Source: Leptospirillum sp.
GTDB lineage: Bacteria > Nitrospirota > Leptospirillia > Leptospirillales > Leptospirillaceae
Direction: 5' to 3'
DNA: 64,000 bases
Assembly (NCBI GenBank): GCA_027315205.1
Contig: DAHUYM010000001.1
Location: 1 to 64,000, forward strand
Shown here: one piece after another, positions 61,408 to 64,000 of the stretch
How positions within the stretch are numbered: position 1 is the stretch's first letter
How the letters are laid out: each line of letters starts with the position of its first letter
Program-made: the position numbers and the translations under genes
Notes under the pieces: model-generated
The model's database searches: none
What the model saw: the letters and a program-made list of their open reading frames with translations, nothing else
What the model was told of the DNA's origin: nothing

Positions 61408-61431
61408 ATGGGGGAGGGCGCCCTCCCCCAT
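61408..61431 (-). terminator. Terminator of the porin gene
   Basis: A perfect 12-bp inverted repeat, ATGGGGGAGGGC (61408-61419)/GCCCTCCCCCAT (61420-61431), followed on the minus strand by GTGTTTTT. It lies seven bases after the porin stop and separates it from the response regulator gene. Confidence 0.75.
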
Positions 61432-61437
61432 CGATCT

Positions 61438-63030
61438 TTAAAAGAAGTAGAACCAGGACATCATGACGCGATTGTCCAGAGCGGCCATACCATTTGTATA
61501 CAGCGTATCGTACTGACCGTATTCCAGACCTGCCCGAACCGCCGGCGTAAAATCGTGCCAGACATTGGCAAAACTGTATGTGTTCCGATTCCAAGGAGAC
61601 AGGTATTTGTAAAGACCGTTTGCTGAACCAGCGCCGCCCAAACTATTTCCACCACCAGGCATGTTGTAGATCGCGGTCAGGTTCGAGGCATTGTCGACCG
61701 CAAAGCCCAAAGAGATCGACGTGTGTGCGTCGTCCGGGAAATAATATTGAAGAACGACGTTGTACGTCTGGATATCCAGGGGCATAAAGACGGTACCATT
61801 CAAAACACCTTCCCCTGTGGGACCGACTCCCGCAACAGGAGAGGTTCCAGACAATGCAGAACCACCCATTCCCCAATTGAGGTTAGGAAACTGGTAACCG
61901 TCTCCTTGACCCCACGTATATTCCGCCGTCAAGGTCAGGTTGTTTCCGGGCTTTCCATCTTTCACAGGGATGATCGGCAACCAAAGATCGACAGCTTCCG
62001 CCGATGTCCAACTGCTATACCCCGCGGTCGCAGTTCCGACAGTATCGTAACCAGAATAATCGGTCTGAATGGCGGAAAAACCAAGCGCAAGAGGAAACTG
62101 CCCTTTGCCCGTATCGCCGATCATGCTTTCGCCCATCCAGTCCGAGTCGGCGATCTTGACTCCTTCAACGAATGCCGGCAACCCGACACTCTGAATCGGA
62201 GGAAGCTGAACACTGATAGCGGGCTCAATCTTGATGCTGTCTGTCGCATGGAAGATTTTGTACCAACGGGCCTGCGGAAAGCGTCCATAAAGGGTTCCCG
62301 GCGCCGGCGCGATCTGAACGGAACTGTAAATGTTGTATGGCTGCCAGCCAAAAAGGGACCAGTATTGACCGAAGAGGAAGTTTCCAGCGCTCGGCGTCGT
62401 GATGTCCATGAAGAAGTGGCGGATACGGAAAATCGGGTTGGTAAAATAACCGAGACCGCTCCCAGCCGAACCTGCGGCAGCACCCCCATATTGGGTTTCA
62501 CCCGGATTCGCCAAAAAGTCCATCTCGAGCAAGGCGCGAAGTTTATAACCGTGATAAACCGGAGAAGACAGCGCGAATCCGATACGGGAGTTGTTCACAT
62601 CGAACGCCCATGCATTATGGTCGATCGTGGATCCAAGAGCATTGTCACCCCCGCCCTGGACCGTACCGGCACTTGCTGCGCCCGCATTAAACGGCCAGTT
62701 GTTGAACGAGTTCGAGGAGTCGTAGACCGTATCGAACTGGACAAAGCCATACAGGGTCGTAGTCCACTTGCCCATCATGGTCGAATAACCCGGTGGAGGA
62801 GCATCCGGCATGATGTTCTGGAAAGATTGATGGAACTCGGAATTAAACTTGTCGGTATCTGAAGGTGCAGCTTCAGCCGGATGCGACATCGGGGAATCGG
62901 GGCTCAGATTGTCCGCCACATCTGAAGGTGCGTTCGAATCGGCCGACCATGCCGCCATCGGCGTACCGAACGCCAAAAGGACTGCCGCCAAGACACAGGC
63001 ACCCAGGGTGGCTTGCCATCTTTTACGCAT
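61438..63030 (-). CDS. Outer-membrane porin
   Basis: 530 residues. Signal peptide (cleavage near AAWSA-DSN), then a periplasmic acidic linker, then a beta-barrel: TTLYGFVQFDTVYDSSN, DVNNSRIGFALSSPV, FRIRHFFMDITTP and FLFGQYWSLFGWQPYN, ending in the outer-membrane signature WFYFF. The size fits 16-18 strands. Because it precedes the phosphate genes, a phosphate-uptake porin is a reasonable guess, but the sequence does not prove it. AGGAGGAG precedes the ATG. Confidence 0.85.
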   Translation of the reverse strand: MRKRWQATLGACVLAAVLLAFGTPMAAWSADSNAPSDVADNLSPDSPMSHPAEAAPSDTDKFNSEFHQSFQNIMPDAPPPGYSTMMGKWTTTLYGFVQFDTVYDSSNSFNNWPFNAGAASAGTVQGGGDNALGSTIDHNAWAFDVNNSRIGFALSSPVYHGYKLRALLEMDFLANPGETQYGGAAAGSAGSGLGYFTNPIFRIRHFFMDITTPSAGNFLFGQYWSLFGWQPYNIYSSVQIAPAPGTLYGRFPQARWYKIFHATDSIKIEPAISVQLPPIQSVGLPAFVEGVKIADSDWMGESMIGDTGKGQFPLALGFSAIQTDYSGYDTVGTATAGYSSWTSAEAVDLWLPIIPVKDGKPGNNLTLTAEYTWGQGDGYQFPNLNWGMGGSALSGTSPVAGVGPTGEGVLNGTVFMPLDIQTYNVVLQYYFPDDAHTSISLGFAVDNASNLTAIYNMPGGGNSLGGAGSANGLYKYLSPWNRNTYSFANVWHDFTPAVRAGLEYGQYDTLYTNGMAALDNRVMMSWFYFF

Positions 63031-63315
63031 GAAAGCTCCTCCTTAATGGTTTAAGAACGGCAAAAAAGCAACTTGCACGTGATATTGGCACTGGGGTTTT
63101 GATCGGATGCCATACTAAAGACCGTCCAAAAATCGAATCTCAATTTCGTGTGACAAATCGATGAACGGAATCGATGTCGGCCAGATGCGTTCGTTGACTT
63201 TTTCCAAGGTTCCACAAGAAGATGGATAAAAAAGGCTGTCACGTGCTGTTCACACTCGGCCGTGTTCCGTCCGGAACACGTTTTGGACCGGAATTATCAG
63301 GGGAGGATTCTCAAA

Positions 63316-63630
63316 ATGTCCGTACTTCTCGAATTCAGCATGTCACCACTGGACAAGGGCGAAAGCGTGGGAGCCTTCGTGGCCCGGTCGCTCGAGATCG
63401 TCGACAAAAGCGGGGTCGAATACAGGCTGAACCCGATGGGGACAGTCCTGGAAGGGGAATGGGAGGCAGTATTTTCTGTCGTTCGGGACTGTTATCTGCG
63501 CATGAGCCAGGATTGTGCCCGCATTTCGGTGTCGATCAAGGTGGACGCGAGAAAAGGTCATGAGAACCGGATCGGGGGAAAGATCGAATCGATCGAGCGA
63601 AGGCTCGGAAAAACCCTTAAGAAGTCCTAA
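63316..63630 (+). CDS. MTH1187/UPF0045-family thiamine-binding-type protein
   Basis: 104 residues. VLLEFSMSPLDKGESVGAFVARSLEIV, given in part as EFSMSPLDKGESVG, then GVEYRLNPMGTVLEGEW and ISVSIKVDARKG, are the family core. Members of this fold bind thiamine or related small molecules as tetramers. GGGGAGG stands ten bases before ATG 63316. It precedes purA by 112 bases. Confidence 0.85.
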   Translation: MSVLLEFSMSPLDKGESVGAFVARSLEIVDKSGVEYRLNPMGTVLEGEWEAVFSVVRDCYLRMSQDCARISVSIKVDARKGHENRIGGKIESIERRLGKTLKKS

Positions 63631-63673
63631 CCCTCCGAGCCTCACTTTCGTTCCCGGCAGCGAGGTGTTATGA

Positions 63674-64000
<327 letters not shown>

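Noticed and set aside
63145-63165. Possible Pho box before the porin gene (TTGTCAC on the minus strand)
   Set aside because: Only one good heptamer; the copy expected 11 bases away does not match, unlike the pstS array.

Overview
The window reads as a contiguous piece of a Gram-negative bacterial chromosome of moderately high GC, with a few very AT-rich intergenic blocks. The Gram-negative reading rests on beta-barrel outer-membrane proteins, an LpxH-like enzyme, a lipoprotein and Pst/porin genes. The gene set (monohaem cytochrome c, class I fructose-1,6-bisphosphatase, Urate_ox_N membrane protein, many GTG/TTG starts, small Cys-rich proteins) makes me think of the Nitrospirota, most likely an acidophilic iron oxidiser of the Leptospirillum type. 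That placement is inference; no rRNA is present. I see no insertion sequence, prophage or CRISPR array.

Region 1-10.6 kb is the most accessory-like part. It holds remnants of three genes: a PfkB-type sugar kinase, a CBS-domain protein and ATP sulfurylase. It also holds outer-membrane proteins, a PDC/Cache membrane sensor, a minus-strand cluster of small Cys-rich unknown proteins, a lipoprotein, and an envelope pair (LpxH-like phosphatase plus MGDG-synthase-like glycosyltransferase). A plus-strand stretch at 2.68-3.05 kb has overlapping palindromes, a long-range stem and a strong intrinsic terminator, and may be an undescribed structured RNA. Region 10.6-18 kb has lipA, gpmA with a coupled 51-aa membrane peptide, an HD-GYP protein behind a strong promoter, a Urate_ox_N membrane protein with a 32-aa membrane peptide upstream, a DEAD-box helicase with a long leader, and a class-I glutamine amidotransferase.

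Region 18-35 kb is housekeeping: the rph-rdgB-nagZ-murI operon, an ABC-F ATPase, a DHH phosphoesterase, Hsp20, an RsuA-type pseudouridine synthase, a lytic transglycosylase, and then the minus-strand run rpsU-yqeY-dnaG-rpoD-tRNA(CAT)-Zn-ribbon protein-rnhA-rnpB-HD hydrolase, packed with almost no spacing. HU lies divergent to it. Region 35-47 kb is one long minus-strand array, rho-rpmE-prfA-prmC-murA-hisG-hisD-hisC-hisB-hisH-hisA-hisF-hisIE-hinT, mostly with start/stop overlaps. It joins transcription termination, translation termination, peptidoglycan synthesis and the whole histidine pathway except hisN/hisZ-type functions.

Region 47-55.5 kb has the cytochrome c, a plus-strand group (HDAC-family deacetylase, two unknown proteins, fbp, a small Cys-pair protein), an aldehyde dehydrogenase, an unknown exported protein and thyX. 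Region 55.5-63 kb is a phosphate module read on the minus strand: porin, PhoB-type response regulator, an 87-aa Cys-rich protein, pstS-pstC-pstA-pstB and phoU. A textbook array of 11-bp-spaced Pho boxes lies upstream of pstS, and no histidine kinase is in view. The window ends with a UPF0045 protein and the 5' part of purA.
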